This document shows positions 8,597-17,174 of a stretch of 47,235 nt of DNA, one piece after another; within the stretch, counting starts at the first letter, position 1; each line of letters starts with the position of its first letter. Below the pieces are notes generated by a model, which was given only the letters and a program-made list of their open reading frames with translations, searched no databases and was not told the DNA's origin. The stretch lies in assembly GCA_947167995.1 (NCBI GenBank), contig CAMVKS010000018.1, forward strand, positions 1 to 47,235, written 5' to 3'. Source of the stretch: an uncultured Prevotellaceae bacterium (GTDB taxonomy: Bacteria > Bacteroidota > Bacteroidia > Bacteroidales > Muribaculaceae). The translations under genes and the position numbers were made by a program.

Positions 8597-8613
8597 GCAC
8601 TCATTTAGAGTGC
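8597..8613 (-). terminator. Terminator-like hairpin downstream of mnmE
   Basis: Stem GCACTC (8597-8602) / GAGTGC (8608-8613) with a 5-nt loop. On the minus strand it is followed by TTTATTTATTT, so it fits as the end of the mnmE transcript. The stem is short. Confidence 0.5.
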
Positions 8614-8659
8614 CTTATGTGATGATTAGTGATAAATGGTGTGCGTTGGTGATTGCGAA

Positions 8660-10030
8660 TCACTTGCCCACGCAGAAGTGGGCGAAGATTTCACCCAGGA
8701 TATCATCGGTGGAGATTTCGCCTGTGATTTCGCCCAGGTAGTGCATGCACTCGCGAATGTCCTGGCTCACGAGGTCACCGCTGAGACCTGTTGAGAGGCC
8801 TTGTAGTGTGCGGTCGATGGCATCGCTGGCACGCACGAGAGCGTGATAGTGCCGTGCATTGGTAACGATGACGGCATTCTCATCATTGACTTGAGGCAAA
8901 GCGGCAGCTTCGATAATGTCCTGCTTGAGATGTTCCACGCCAGTGCCTTCGCGCGCCGAGATTTCGGCAATTTCAATATCAAGTTCCTTTAGTTTTTTCA
9001 CTATGGCCAGAGTGTCGCCTGCGTCAATTTTGTTGACTACAGCAATCACAGCCTTGTCACGACAATGCTCAGCAATTTGCTTGTAGAAGTCTTCGAGTTC
9101 GCCGATGGGAGCTGTGGCATCGACAACCCACAGCACAATGCGCGCCTCGTCCATCTTCTTGAACGAGCGCTCGATGCCCATGCTCTCGATAACATCTTGC
9201 GACTCGCGAATTCCAGCCGTGTCGATAAAGCGAAGCAGTGTGCCGCCCATCACCACCGTATCTTCTATCACGTCGCGGGTTGTTCCCTTTATATCACTCA
9301 CGAGGGCACGGTCATCGCCAAGGAGCGTGTTGAGCAATGTTGACTTGCCGGCATTGGTGGGTCCCACGATAGCCACCGGCAGGCCATTCTTGATGGCATT
9401 TCCTGCCTGATAGGAGCCAGCAAGTGAGTCTATCACCTTCTTGATTTCGGTTGCCAAAGTGGTGAGGCGCGAGCGGTCGGCGAAGGTGACATCTTCTTCA
9501 CTAAAATCAAGTTCCAGCTCTATCAGCGACACAAACTGCAGCAGTTGCGAGCGCAAGGCACTCAACTGTCGGCTGAAGGCACCACGCATCTGGTTCATCG
9601 CCACATGGTGTGAGGCTCGTGACTGCGAAGCAATAACGTCGGCAATCGCCTCGGCTTGAGACAGGTCGAGCTTGCCATTGGCAAATGCTCGCTGCGTGAA
9701 CTCTCCACCTGTTGCCGCACGGCATCCAGCGTCGATGAGCGTGGCAACAATCTGTTGTTGAATCCACATCGAGCCATGGCACGAGATTTCGACAACGTCC
9801 TCGCCCGTGAACGAGTTGGGGGCTCGGAACAAGGTGAGCACTGCCTCATCGAGGAGTTCTTCTTGCGAGTCGACGATGTGGCCAAGATGTGCCGTGTGGC
9901 TTGCCATGTCGCCGAGTGGCTTGCCTTGCCATCGCCGTTGCACTATGTCGAGTGCGTCATCACCACTCACTCTTATCACCGCTATGCCTCCCATTCCATG
10001 GGGAGTAGATACTGCGCAGATTGTGTCCAT
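8660..10030 (-). CDS. mnmE: tRNA modification GTPase MnmE
   Basis: The product is 456 aa, the standard length. The N-terminal TrmE domain starts DTICAVSTPHG. The G domain, inserted in the helical domain, has P-loop GPTNAGKS, DTAG and NKID. The C-terminus ends FCVGK, the conserved C-x-G-K of the family. With MnmG it installs the cmnm5 modification on U34 of certain tRNAs. It is last in a long minus-strand run and 71 bp behind an unrelated nuclease gene, with no strong own promoter seen in that gap. Confidence 0.97.
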   Translation of the reverse strand: MDTICAVSTPHGMGGIAVIRVSGDDALDIVQRRWQGKPLGDMASHTAHLGHIVDSQEELLDEAVLTLFRAPNSFTGEDVVEISCHGSMWIQQQIVATLIDAGCRAATGGEFTQRAFANGKLDLSQAEAIADVIASQSRASHHVAMNQMRGAFSRQLSALRSQLLQFVSLIELELDFSEEDVTFADRSRLTTLATEIKKVIDSLAGSYQAGNAIKNGLPVAIVGPTNAGKSTLLNTLLGDDRALVSDIKGTTRDVIEDTVVMGGTLLRFIDTAGIRESQDVIESMGIERSFKKMDEARIVLWVVDATAPIGELEDFYKQIAEHCRDKAVIAVVNKIDAGDTLAIVKKLKELDIEIAEISAREGTGVEHLKQDIIEAAALPQVNDENAVIVTNARHYHALVRASDAIDRTLQGLSTGLSGDLVSQDIRECMHYLGEITGEISTDDILGEIFAHFCVGK

Positions 10031-10101
10031 TATTATAGTTTAGAGTTTTTTAATTCATTGTTAAAAATTGAGCCACTACTATCGTTCTTCACACAGAGTG
10101 C

Positions 10102-11046
10102 TCAATTCCACTGGTCGAAGTTATACATGCTCTCGACTTGTCGCTCCACATCATCGGGCAGCGAGCCAAAGAAGTCGTGTCCAGTGACACGTTCCACCTC
10201 ATCGACCGAACATGCATGACGAGCGATGCCTCCCCCACCCTCGTGGTTGTCGTAGATAAAGCCTATCGCACGGTTTCGACCTGGGTCAAACACCACCTTG
10301 AAAAATCCACTTGGCACCACTATGTCGTTGTTATTGCCTATCTTATTGTTAGCTCCGTTGAATATTGGCCCTGTCGCAACAATGATTTTCCCATATTGTT
10401 TTGCCCAGTCATGAACTTTAAGCTCCAGTTTATTCCAGCTGCCTCCATTGAGGTCGTGGTCCTGCGGACAGATGTTTGTCATCAAAAAGCAGTCACTCAT
10501 CGACTGGCGGCTCCACCGCATGTCGTTGGCTGGAGCCATGTGCCCACGATCATAACCACTGCCCTTGTACTCATACCATTCAGGGCATCCGTCAACCGAT
10601 GGGTCGGCATAGAACTTGTAGTTGCGACGGCGCTCAGCGTTAGGCCCGTTGGTAATGTCTATCATGTCGCTTGTGAGCACATAGCTCACACAGTTGGGAA
10701 CCCGGTAGGCCGAATTAAAATTCACCGTCATCGCCGTGTACTGCTTCTTCACATTGCTGTATTTAGAGCTGATACTCACCTCAGTCAGTGGCGAACTCAC
10801 CGCACTGGAATTTCCATCCTGTGCATGGTTGCCGTGGTTGTCACGATTGCGCCGGTTGTCACGATTGCGACTATTTCCCCGGTCACCACGGTTGCCGTGA
10901 TTGTCGTGATTTTCCACACGCTCAGCATAGTCACGATGGCGATTACGATTTCTCTTGTGCTTGGCATCGACACACAACGAGACCACCAGCACCAGCAGGA
11001 TTGCAACCATGCAGATAACACCGAAATTTCCAAACTTCTTCATCAT
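10102..11046 (-). CDS. Membrane-anchored DNA/RNA non-specific endonuclease
   Basis: The product is about 314 aa from the ATG at 11046; an ATG at 11073 is also in frame, but MMKKFGNFG reads as the natural start of an N-terminal membrane segment (about 5-27). A low-complexity Asn/Arg/Asp/His linker follows (about 30-80), then a NUC1/EndoG nuclease domain. The catalytic DRGHMAPA motif is at about 166-173, with His169 as general base, and the conserved NICPQ and N...LE segments follow. It is predicted to face the periplasm, anchored in the inner membrane. It is a paralogue of the next gene, 77 bp apart, and both are probably one operon. No dedicated inhibitor gene was seen. Confidence 0.88.
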   Translation of the reverse strand: MMKKFGNFGVICMVAILLVLVVSLCVDAKHKRNRNRHRDYAERVENHDNHGNRGDRGNSRNRDNRRNRDNHGNHAQDGNSSAVSSPLTEVSISSKYSNVKKQYTAMTVNFNSAYRVPNCVSYVLTSDMIDITNGPNAERRRNYKFYADPSVDGCPEWYEYKGSGYDRGHMAPANDMRWSRQSMSDCFLMTNICPQDHDLNGGSWNKLELKVHDWAKQYGKIIVATGPIFNGANNKIGNNNDIVVPSGFFKVVFDPGRNRAIGFIYDNHEGGGGIARHACSVDEVERVTGHDFFGSLPDDVERQVESMYNFDQWN

Positions 11047-11123
11047 TTCATTCAACCATTTAATTAATAACAAGTTTAGTTAGAACTTTGTCATAACAAA
11101 AAGTGTGCCAAACCGTCTCCTTG

Positions 11124-11978
11124 CTACTGGTTCATCCACTGGTTGAAATTACATGCCGCCTCGACAGCATTCTCCACATCGTCGGGGAGGGCATTGAAGA
11201 AGTTAATGCCTGTGCGTTCTTCCACCTCATCGACACTAACGACATAACTCTTGATAACGCCACCGCAAGGGCGGTTAGGACAGATGAAGCCTATTGCCTT
11301 CACCGGTGAAGTGTAGGGCGACAATATCACCTTGAAAAAAGCCTCGGGAACGGCAATGTCTACATCCTGACCTATGGTCTTGGGCGAGTTGCCCATGATG
11401 GGACCAGTTATCACTATCAAAGTCTTGTCACGTCGTGCCCATTCTCGCACTTTAATCTCAATATCGTTCCACACACCGCCGTTCAACGATGCGTCTTGCG
11501 GGCACACATTGGTCAAGAAGAATGTCTCGTTCATTGCCTGTTCATCCCATTTCATGTCGCCGGCAGGAGCCATGTGACCACGCTCATAGCCCGAGTCGCG
11601 GTAGTCCCACCAGTTGGGGCATCCAGCCACGTTCTCGTCGCGCTCGAATTGTCCTTTTCGCTCCCTTTTGCCACGGGTCTCGGTTGCGGTGATCTCATAG
11701 CTCACACAGTTGGGGATGTGCAGCGTCTTGTTGAAATGCGATGTATAGCCTTTATATTTGACTACATAGTCACTGAGCCCTCGAGGCATCATAATGCTCT
11801 CATAGTTTCGCGAAGCATCGTCATGCTTGCCCGACGGTGTCATCACTTGCGATTTATCATCGGCTGAGGTATTATCGCCACCACCATCATTCTTCGCATA
11901 CATCACCGACAACACAATCACCACAATGAGCCAAAGAGCCCACTGCCCCCAACGTTTTATTTGAGCCTTACTCGCCAT
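11124..11978 (-). CDS. Membrane-anchored DNA/RNA non-specific endonuclease (paralogue)
   Basis: The product is 284 aa. A positively charged N-terminus is followed by one membrane helix (about 11-27), a short polar linker, then an EndoG/NUC1 domain with ERGHMAPA at 132-139 (His135 catalytic) and NVCPQ with the conserved Asn downstream. It lacks the long Asn/Arg linker of its neighbour. The likely role is degradation of extracellular or periplasmic nucleic acid for nutrient or defence. A -7 promoter box is at 12007-12014. It is first of the two-nuclease operon. Confidence 0.88.
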   Translation of the reverse strand: MASKAQIKRWGQWALWLIVVIVLSVMYAKNDGGGDNTSADDKSQVMTPSGKHDDASRNYESIMMPRGLSDYVVKYKGYTSHFNKTLHIPNCVSYEITATETRGKRERKGQFERDENVAGCPNWWDYRDSGYERGHMAPAGDMKWDEQAMNETFFLTNVCPQDASLNGGVWNDIEIKVREWARRDKTLIVITGPIMGNSPKTIGQDVDIAVPEAFFKVILSPYTSPVKAIGFICPNRPCGGVIKSYVVSVDEVEERTGINFFNALPDDVENAVEAACNFNQWMNQ

Positions 11979-12006
11979 CTTATTTATAGTTTATTGATAT
12001 CAAGGG

Positions 12007-12014
12007 CAAAGATA
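12007..12014 (-). promoter_or_regulatory. -7 element for nuclease operon
   Basis: The minus strand reads TATCTTTG, an exact TAnnTTTG, about 30 bp before the ATG at 11978. The -33 box is a weak match. Confidence 0.5.
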
Positions 12015-12052
12015 CAAAGTTTTTTTTGTTTATCACACATATCAATACAACA

Positions 12053-12107
12053 AAGGTGCTCTATTCAAGAACCACTTCTACGCGTGGATGCTCTCATAGA
12101 ACACCTT
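12053..12107 (-). terminator. Branched terminator-like hairpin after Sel1 gene
   Basis: A 12-bp stem with one mismatch (AAGGTGCTCTAT / ATAGAACACCTT) encloses a second small stem (CCAC/GTGG). On the minus strand it follows the Sel1 gene stop and precedes the nuclease promoter, so it probably separates the two transcripts. Confidence 0.5.
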
Positions 12108-12130
12108 AGTATATTTATTATTGGGACTAT

Positions 12131-14098
12131 TTAGAATGTTGTTGCATCAAGCATTTTCAGTAGCGGGTTGTAATTAGGATCATCTTCCCTGTCAACATTA
12201 ATGCTTCTGAGTTGCTTAACACGGAAATTCAGTTCTTCATCAGTCATATTTGTTTTTATCATCCCATTCTCATAGAGTCTGGCAAGTTCGCTTGCTGCTT
12301 GTGGAAGCTCGGTGAAAGCAAATTGTGCCTCGGCCTTCATCAAGTAAAGCTTACCCTTGTCGGCATTCTTTTCAACAATAGTATTATCACCAATCAGATG
12401 CATATACCCCAATCGGCATTGTGCAAGTCCATTACCTGCGTCGGCTGCTGTTTTGAGAAGGTTTTTAATGCGATCTTTGTCTTTTTGGTCATATTGTGCC
12501 GGGCCTATGGGCTGGATTTGAGCTTTGGTGTCAATCAACATCTTTGCAAGAAAATAACAAGCAGCTGGCACAGGTTTTCTCTTCGCATTGCTCTGTGGCT
12601 CTTGAAAATCGCTTGTCACCTTGGTAAGCAAAGCCTCGGCTTGCTTGAAATCATTCTTCCCTATGTGACAAGCACCCTCCATTGTTATTGCATCGGCCCA
12701 GGCTTCACCTTCCAAACCGACAAATATTTCGAGTGCTTCATCATAGTTCTTGTGATAGTAGGCGTTTAATCCCAGGAGATATCTGTAATAAGGATCATTG
12801 TTGAGCTGCAACTGCTCAATGAGTCTTTTATATTCCCTATCGTAAGCATTGTTAGCCGCCAGCGACATCCAAGTAGCAGCTTGATAATAGTCGCGTTGAA
12901 CAATCACCTGATTTTTTTCGTCCATCAAGCCTGTCCTGTAGCAGTTGGCAAGATTCCACATCGCTTGCTCATTGTGTACCTCGGCTGCCTCTTTGGTCAT
13001 ATCAAAACCACGTTTTCTGTCTTCAATTGTGGCATTGAGGTAGATTTCGCCCAATTGAGCTTTAGCCGCAACAATTCCTGCATCGGCAGCTGTTTTCAGG
13101 TCATTAATAGCGCCCGCTTCGTCACGCTCGCTAACGCCATCGCCATCAAACAACATCAGGCCTCGGTAATAGGTGGCCATGATGTTGTTATTCTTAGCCG
13201 CCTGGTCGAAGTAGCTGAAAATAGTGTCACGAGGGATTTCACTTTCGGCACCCAGGTCGTAATAGTATTTTGCTACTTCATACCGCGAGTCGGCATCACC
13301 CAACTCAGCAGCCTTCTTGGTGTACTGAAAAGCTTTTTGAGCATCTTTTGCCACCTTTTCGCTTCCATCGTTGTAGATTTTTCTCAAGAGGTTGACAAAG
13401 AACAGGTCGCCGTCACCAGCCATAATCTCAAGGAATTCAAGAACGGCTTCGGGATCACGGTCCAAAGCTTGAAGATATTTGCGTCTCGCAGTATGCTCGT
13501 TTTTATCTTGTCCGTCGCCATAATAATAGCAAGTGGCCTCCATTATCATGCCCTGAATATTTCCCAAACGTGCCGACTTCACAAACCATGCGAAAGCCTC
13601 TTCGAGGTCTTTTTCCACACCATTAGAACCCACATAGTAATAGGTTCCAAGCTCGTAGGCGGCATCGCCTGCATCGCTTTCTTCTCCGTTGGTGGCTTTA
13701 TCTATCAGCTCCTGGAGATGATTGTCGTCTTGAGTCTTGGGTCTACCTTGCACACCTGGCACGCCTGTTACTCCGGTAGCGACGCTATCGTTTTTTTCTC
13801 CTCCTGGTTGGTTGCCAAACAACTTTTTATTAAGCTGGTCTAAAGTCATACCACCATTGCCTCCATTTCCTCTGTTAAAGAAATCTCGCACATCGTCATT
13901 ATCTCTATTGCCTTCGCCCTTGAGCCCTCTATTATCGTCATCCTCGGGTTTGGCCTGAGGTTTGGTCTGAGGTTTAGCCTGAGGTTTGGGGGTACTTGAT
14001 GACCGTGACCTGCTACCTGTAGTCTGTGCCTGAATCGATATTCCCGAAGCGATCACGATTGCCATCATCGCTAAAATCAAAAATTTTATACGTCTCAT
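12131..14098 (-). CDS. Secreted Sel1/TPR-repeat protein
   Basis: The product is 655 aa. A signal peptide (cleavage near residue 24, after IQAQ) is followed by a Lys/Pro/Gln-rich low-complexity stretch (about 35-50) and a disordered Asn/Gly/Asp region to about 125. From about 140 onward run many Sel1-like repeats of about 36 residues, marked by A..LG..Y..G.GV and A..W..KAA..G patterns. Sel1 repeats form a superhelical protein-binding scaffold. It is predicted periplasmic. It is fourth in a probable operon after the caspase-like protease, the acidic protein and the zinc-ribbon gene, and could be the adaptor of that system. Confidence 0.8.
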   Translation of the reverse strand: MRRIKFLILAMMAIVIASGISIQAQTTGSRSRSSSTPKPQAKPQTKPQAKPEDDDNRGLKGEGNRDNDDVRDFFNRGNGGNGGMTLDQLNKKLFGNQPGGEKNDSVATGVTGVPGVQGRPKTQDDNHLQELIDKATNGEESDAGDAAYELGTYYYVGSNGVEKDLEEAFAWFVKSARLGNIQGMIMEATCYYYGDGQDKNEHTARRKYLQALDRDPEAVLEFLEIMAGDGDLFFVNLLRKIYNDGSEKVAKDAQKAFQYTKKAAELGDADSRYEVAKYYYDLGAESEIPRDTIFSYFDQAAKNNNIMATYYRGLMLFDGDGVSERDEAGAINDLKTAADAGIVAAKAQLGEIYLNATIEDRKRGFDMTKEAAEVHNEQAMWNLANCYRTGLMDEKNQVIVQRDYYQAATWMSLAANNAYDREYKRLIEQLQLNNDPYYRYLLGLNAYYHKNYDEALEIFVGLEGEAWADAITMEGACHIGKNDFKQAEALLTKVTSDFQEPQSNAKRKPVPAACYFLAKMLIDTKAQIQPIGPAQYDQKDKDRIKNLLKTAADAGNGLAQCRLGYMHLIGDNTIVEKNADKGKLYLMKAEAQFAFTELPQAASELARLYENGMIKTNMTDEELNFRVKQLRSINVDREDDPNYNPLLKMLDATTF

Positions 14099-14147
14099 TA
14101 TTATTTGGTTTTAAACATTATACTAAAGAAGAGATCTAACAGACTCG

Positions 14148-14582
14148 TTATTGCTGTGTGGCATCATTGTTCTCTACTGCTTTATAGAGAATGAGTGTAC
14201 CACATTTTTTGCATCGGGCGGTCAATAACAAGTTGGAACGCTTTGGAAGGAGGGCTATATCTTCACCGCAGTTGGGGCACACAGCCTTGTAGGGGCGGTT
14301 TACTATTGCCCTGGTCTTGATAACAAACACATTGTCTTTAACCTTTACTGGTTCACCAAGAACGGGTTCCTTGACTTTGGGTATCACCAAGCCATTGGTC
14401 TTGGGTTTCTTGGGAATCTCGTTTGATGGACTCAAGGTCAACTTGATTTTAGCGGCACAATGAGGGCACGCTGTCGCATAGTTGCCTGGCTTGGCAGGGA
14501 CATTGATTCTGAATTGCCTGCCACAAGATGAGCAAGCGAGCCTCAACTGCCGTGGATTGCCATTCTTCGTGTTATTTTCCAT
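14148..14582 (-). CDS. Two-zinc-ribbon protein of unknown function
   Basis: The product is 144 aa from the ATG at 14582; an upstream in-frame ATG at 14624 adds 14 residues. Two Cys4 ribbons are visible: Cys17/Cys20 with Cys39/Cys42, and Cys102/Cys105 with Cys124/Cys127, joined by a Lys/Pro-rich linker. There is no signal peptide, so it is the one probably cytoplasmic member of the caspase operon. Such ribbons often mediate protein or nucleic-acid contacts. It lies 49 bp from the Sel1 gene and 54 bp from the acidic protein gene. No named family is recognised. Confidence 0.75.
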   Translation of the reverse strand: MENNTKNGNPRQLRLACSSCGRQFRINVPAKPGNYATACPHCAAKIKLTLSPSNEIPKKPKTNGLVIPKVKEPVLGEPVKVKDNVFVIKTRAIVNRPYKAVCPNCGEDIALLPKRSNLLLTARCKKCGTLILYKAVENNDATQQ

Positions 14583-14636
14583 ATAGTGAATATTGTTTTT
14601 TGTGTGTGTTACTGATAAGCCCAATGAAAGATGTGT

Positions 14637-15863
14637 CTAAGCGTCGAGTGCGATATCGTCGGCATCGAAAGAGTCGGCGCCACCATCGTCATAACTTATG
14701 TTGCTCTCGGCATAGTCATGAACGCTGTCGTGGGTCTCAACAGGTGCTGAAGCCACTGCTTGTGCTTCGGGGATGTCGCTGCCTATATAGTCATTGCTTG
14801 AGGCGACCGAATCATTGCCTACGACATGACTGCCGACCGAATCAACATTCACGACATTGACATCCTGGTCGATACCGTTATCATAATCTATCTCGACATA
14901 GCTTGCATTGACATCGCCATCGTCGGCACCTAAAACCCTGACAACCACGTCGTCGTCATCGTCGATCACGACGCCGGCATCCACATCGTCGTCGAGCTGC
15001 GCCATCACGATATTGGGGTTGCCGGGACCTTGTTGCCTGCCGGCATTAGGATTATCGACCACAGCAATGAGCTCACCATTGTCGGTATTGATGATGTCTC
15101 GGTTTATCTCGGGGTTGTAGGCATAATGGTAGTCGTTGTCATTGGGGGCAAGATACCCGCCATCGTCCTGAAGCATGTCCTCAAAATCGCTTGAGGTATA
15201 GCTGGCGGCATATATCATCTCGTCGACAACTTCTCCGGTATAAGGATTGACATAGACATCATAGATTCCCGAACCAGGCATTGACTCGGCAATTACCACG
15301 TCGTTGCCGTCTTCGTCCTGGAACAGCATCACTTTCATCCTGTTGCCATGGTCATCGGTCATGTATCGCCATCCCACTGCTGTGAGCTCTGCTCCAGAAC
15401 CCGAATCAATTTGATCATCATTGGCAAGACTTGCCACATCGGGGTCGGTCTCTACCGATAATGGTTCGCCAGGTTCGTCAGGGTCGGTATTGTCCATAAC
15501 AACCCTTCCCTGCTGCACATCCACACGTGGAGCCCCCACGATGTAGATTTGGTCGTCGGGGTCAACGCTTGTAGTGTGATGAGAATCGTGATAATGATGA
15601 TGGTGGTGGTGCTGCTGAGGTTGATGCTGATCAGCATCGGTTACAGCAATGTTGTCGTCATCGTCAAAAGTCTCTTCTGGCTCGGCCGCAGCATACTGAA
15701 ACACATCCATCAAGTCGTCGTCTTCGAGAACAGCCATTGAGGCAATGGTGGCTCCAGCAACCGTCACAATGCCGGCACCGGCACCCAACGCGATGGTGGT
15801 GGGATTGCTCTTTCTCTTGGCGCCAGCCGGCTGAGCTTTTCTTATGGTCATGGGTTTATTCAT
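14637..15863 (-). CDS. Very acidic membrane-anchored protein with His tract
   Basis: The product is 408 aa. A short basic N-terminus (to about residue 20) precedes a single hydrophobic Ala/Gly/Val segment (about 24-46). The rest is extremely Asp-rich, including a run of Asp near residue 300, with a poly-His tract (about 84-92) that could bind metal. A region near 165-215 has a YVNPYTGEVVDE-type beta pattern and may be the only folded part. Basic residues are almost confined to the N-terminus. No family is recognised. It follows the caspase-like protease gene by 126 bp without an own promoter, so it could be a substrate or regulator. That is inference only. Confidence 0.7.
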   Translation of the reverse strand: MNKPMTIRKAQPAGAKRKSNPTTIALGAGAGIVTVAGATIASMAVLEDDDLMDVFQYAAAEPEETFDDDDNIAVTDADQHQPQQHHHHHHYHDSHHTTSVDPDDQIYIVGAPRVDVQQGRVVMDNTDPDEPGEPLSVETDPDVASLANDDQIDSGSGAELTAVGWRYMTDDHGNRMKVMLFQDEDGNDVVIAESMPGSGIYDVYVNPYTGEVVDEMIYAASYTSSDFEDMLQDDGGYLAPNDNDYHYAYNPEINRDIINTDNGELIAVVDNPNAGRQQGPGNPNIVMAQLDDDVDAGVVIDDDDDVVVRVLGADDGDVNASYVEIDYDNGIDQDVNVVNVDSVGSHVVGNDSVASSNDYIGSDIPEAQAVASAPVETHDSVHDYAESNISYDDGGADSFDADDIALDA

Positions 15864-15989
15864 TGTTTTACTATTTTTGTCACGCTCATTAAAAAAGACG
15901 TGGTTAGTTGATTAAAAAATTCTGATTGAAAACTCCTATCGTGTTGAATATATTCACAATTTTTTCTCTTGATCGACCCTATAGGCTCA

Positions 15990-16763
15990 CTACCATTTGG
16001 CCAGGACGGCATTGTACTCGCTGGTTTGACAGATGAGCTGAGGATGTTGTACTTCTCCGCCTATCTCGGCACGGCCGTCCATGCGGTTCACCACCTCGGC
16101 ATACACATAGTCATAGAGTTCCTTCAATGTGACGCTGCGGTCGCGGTTGCCGTCGGCTTTTCCTCTCATGCCCTTGATGACGGCCTGGCCAAAGAAGGAG
16201 TGCTTCCAGTGTGGCAGGGTCACGCTCTTGGAGGTTTCTTCGGGTCGTGACGAGACCATGAACGAGATGCCACTCCTCACGATGTCGTTCCGCCAGTTGG
16301 GGTCTTCGGTGAGTCCGGCGGCAACGGTTCCCGAGTGGCATGCCATTATGAACACATAGATGTGGCGTGTTTTGCTTTTCGAGAGTATGTCTATAATCTC
16401 GCTATACTGTATGTACTCTCCGCCATAGGTGAGGATGTAGCCTTTCTCGGTGCCATGGGTGGCGAAGTACAATAATATCTTGTCGTTAGAATTCTTTGTT
16501 GCAGCTACTATCTTGCGAAGTCTTGTCAGGATGTTTTGACGGGTTGCATACTGGTTGGTGACAACGCTGGCGTTGTAGCCTTGCCTGACGAGCACTTTTT
16601 TCAGGTCGATGGCATCGTTCTGGGCGGCCATGATGTCGGGGGCGCTGGGCGTGCCGCATTTCGACAGACCCATGCACAGGGCAAACTTGTTTTGGGCCTG
16701 GGTGTTGACACCAAAAATAAAAATCGACAATAACAGAGCAAAGATAAGATATACTTTTTTCAT
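15990..16763 (-). CDS. Secreted caspase-like (C14) cysteine protease
   Basis: The product is 257 aa. A signal peptide (about 1-23, ending TQAQ) is followed by a caspase p20-like fold. The catalytic dyad is visible: His103 in YFATHGTEKG and Cys142 in IMACHSGT, each after a hydrophobic strand as in family C14. The remainder (about 160-257) could supply the p10-like part, so the length fits a compact bacterial caspase homologue. An exported location is unusual to note, since many bacterial homologues are cytoplasmic. It is first of a likely four-gene operon with a promoter at 16856-16888. Cleavage specificity cannot be told from sequence. Confidence 0.85.
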   Translation of the reverse strand: MKKVYLIFALLLSIFIFGVNTQAQNKFALCMGLSKCGTPSAPDIMAAQNDAIDLKKVLVRQGYNASVVTNQYATRQNILTRLRKIVAATKNSNDKILLYFATHGTEKGYILTYGGEYIQYSEIIDILSKSKTRHIYVFIMACHSGTVAAGLTEDPNWRNDIVRSGISFMVSSRPEETSKSVTLPHWKHSFFGQAVIKGMRGKADGNRDRSVTLKELYDYVYAEVVNRMDGRAEIGGEVQHPQLICQTSEYNAVLAKW

Positions 16764-16855
16764 TTTTATGAGAATAATATTTTTGTTAATGTTTTATTAT
16801 TATGTTTTTCCCGCTTCATTTCCAGAGCAATTGGCTCATCGTGTGAATTCCATTG

Positions 16856-16888
16856 CAAATTTAACACACGCAAAGAGAAAAATGCAAA
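16856..16888 (-). promoter_or_regulatory. Promoter of caspase operon
   Basis: On the minus strand: TTTG (16885-16888), a 21-bp spacer, then TAAATTTG (16856-16863). The leader to the ATG at 16763 is about 85 nt. Confidence 0.55.
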
Positions 16889-17114
16889 TTTTCAGTCACA
16901 TATTGGACGAAATATAGGCATTTCATGATGAAATGTATTTTTCTTGCGTCACTACCACTTTTCTCATCACTCTTTCTACTGCGAAATAGCAAGAAATCTC
17001 TCTCCTTATCATTCTACAAAGTTAGTAATATTTTGCCACAACAGTTCTTAATTTATTAAAAATAGACAAAAAAAATATTGGTTTCCTTTTATAATGACAA
17101 AAAAAGCATCTTTT

Positions 17115-17146
17115 TTTGCCTGCTCAAGATTTTTGCATTATTTTTG
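17115..17146 (+). promoter_or_regulatory. Promoter of YARHG-ligA transcript
   Basis: TTTG at 17115-17118, a 20-bp spacer, then TATTTTTG at 17139-17146. This is a full match to the Bacteroidetes consensus, 29 bp before the ATG. Confidence 0.65.
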
Positions 17147-17174
17147 CATTACTTAATCACAAAAACTCTTTACT

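Larger units (their letters stand above)
16764..17174. other. Divergent promoter region
   Basis: This 411-bp AT-rich gap separates the caspase operon (-) from the YARHG gene (+). It holds one promoter for each direction (16856-16888 and 17115-17146) and no supported coding sequence. Confidence 0.6.

Noticed and set aside
10138-11067. Long plus-strand open frame opposite the first nuclease gene (309 codons)
   Set aside because: It is antisense to a gene with a clear catalytic motif and has no domain or promoter of its own. Codon bias on the coding strand explains it.
12881-13843. Plus-strand open frame opposite the Sel1 gene (320 codons)
   Set aside because: Antisense shadow of a repetitive coding sequence; no recognisable protein.
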